Both the position numbers and the translations under genes were made by a program. From contig CAJOMM010000037.1 in NCBI GenBank assembly GCA_905235765.1, positions 2,440 to 8,699 of the forward strand: a stretch of 6,260 bases of DNA. Direction: 5' to 3'. The notes below the pieces were generated by a model. It did no database searches, had not been told where the DNA came from, and worked only from the letters and a program-made list of their open reading frames with translations. Every line of letters starts with the position of its first letter. Position 1 is the first letter of the stretch. This DNA is from an uncultured Clostridia bacterium. GTDB taxonomy: Bacteria; Bacillota; Clostridia; Christensenellales; Borkfalkiaceae. Of this stretch, positions 5,610 to 6,260 are shown in pieces.

Positions 5610-6260
5610 TTACATTATATCTGCGAGCGAAGATACGAAAAGAGTTGCGTCGTCTACAGGAAGCCCTTCCAGAATACGCGCCTGCTCGTAAAGAACTTCG
5701 GCATATTTTTTCAGCGTTTCTTTATCTTCGTTATAAAGCTTCTGCAATTTTTCAAGTATTCTGTGCGTAGAACTTATCTCCAGAATTTTGTCCGCTTTTA
5801 TATTTCCGTCCGCGTTCGGCATCGAGTTGAGAACTTTTTCCATTTCTATCGAAACTTCTCCGCCAGCCACCAAACAAACGGGGTACGATTTCAGGTTAGA
5901 AGTAAGTCTTACCTCTTTTACCTTTCCCGAAAGCGCGGCGGTTAATTCCTGTAAAAGTTCTTTGTTTTGCTCGTTTTTCTCTTTAAGTTCCTGTTTCTCC
6001 GCGTCGCTGTCCAATGAAAAATCCGTTTCCGCTACAGATTTGAAATTTTTACCGTCGTAATCGTTCAGTATTTTTGCGACGAATTCGTCTACGCCGTCTT
6101 TAAAGAACAATATTTCTACGCCCTTTTCCTTGGCTTTTTCTATCTGAGGAAGTTTTGCGATTTTTTCGTAGCTTTCGCCGGAAGCGTAATAAATTTCTTT
6201 CTGCCCTTCAGGCATCTCCTTTACGTATTCCGCAAGCGTTACAAGTTTTTCTTTCTTTGA
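5610..6260 (-). CDS. htpG: Molecular chaperone HtpG (bacterial Hsp90), C-terminal part; 5' end beyond the window
   Basis: The frame is open through the right edge, giving 216 visible residues of a protein normally about 620-640 long. The fragment begins with the LVTLAEYVKEMPEGQKEIYYASGES stretch (first visible residues 6-30), the family's highly conserved end-of-middle-domain motif. GVEILFFKDGVDEFV and YDGKNFKSV follow, completing the middle domain. The C-terminal dimerisation domain then shows KVKEVRLTSNLKSYPVCLVA, ILEISSTHRIL and YEQARILEGLPVDD. It ends LADIM without a MEEVD tail, as expected for bacterial Hsp90. A charged Lys/Glu-rich stretch (EKQELKEKNEQNKELLQEL) connects the two domains. 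The N-terminal ATPase domain is not in view. The methionine at 6213-6215 is internal, not a start. HtpG is a cytosolic ATP-dependent chaperone dimer. Only 64 bases separate its stop from the ABC exporter start. Confidence 0.96.
   Translation of the reverse strand, partial: SKKEKLVTLAEYVKEMPEGQKEIYYASGESYEKIAKLPQIEKAKEKGVEILFFKDGVDEFVAKILNDYDGKNFKSVAETDFSLDSDAEKQELKEKNEQNKELLQELTAALSGKVKEVRLTSNLKSYPVCLVAGGEVSIEMEKVLNSMPNADGNIKADKILEISSTHRILEKLQKLYNEDKETLKKYAEVLYEQARILEGLPVDDATLFVSSLADIM

Noticed and set aside
6213..6215. ATG on the minus strand as the start of a short 201-residue protein
   Set aside because: The frame continues upstream to the window edge with conserved HtpG sequence, so this is an internal methionine.

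Overview
The window reads as a chromosomal segment of a low-to-mid GC Firmicute, most likely a gut-type Clostridia relative. The reasons are the AT-rich spacers, strong AAGGAG-type ribosome sites where present, the fused ATPase-permease ABC architecture, and the small DtxR-family regulator beside feoAB. This placement is inference; there is no rRNA or other marker gene to confirm it.

Layout, left to right. Positions 29-2135 (minus strand) hold a two-gene ferrous iron uptake operon, feoA then feoB, overlapping by 8 bases. A 167-bp divergent control region (2136-2302) follows. Positions 2303-2671 (plus strand) hold a small DtxR/MntR-family metal-dependent repressor whose ligand residues look iron-type. 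A 165-bp convergent spacer (2672-2836) carries a plus-strand terminator and a perfect 30-bp palindrome that probably ends the opposing gene. Positions 2837-5545 (minus strand) hold a 902-residue MacB/FtsX-type ABC exporter with ATPase and permease in one chain. Positions 5610-6260 (minus strand) are the 3' end of htpG (Hsp90), which continues beyond the right edge.

How the parts work together. The regulator and feoAB are divergent, and their best promoter candidates overlap face to face, with an inverted repeat across them. The simplest model is that the iron-loaded regulator represses both its own gene and feoAB. The feoA leader also holds several hairpins, one a terminator-like hairpin with a T7 run about 20 bases before feoA, so a second, RNA-level layer of control is possible. 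The ABC exporter and htpG show no clear functional link to iron uptake.

The genes are recognisable families and I see no wholly new system. The parts most worth attention are the feo control region, the mixed DtxR/MntR metal site of the regulator, and a divergent FeoB with a short spacer domain and a cysteine-rich tail. No tRNA, rRNA, CRISPR array, insertion sequence or attachment site is evident.
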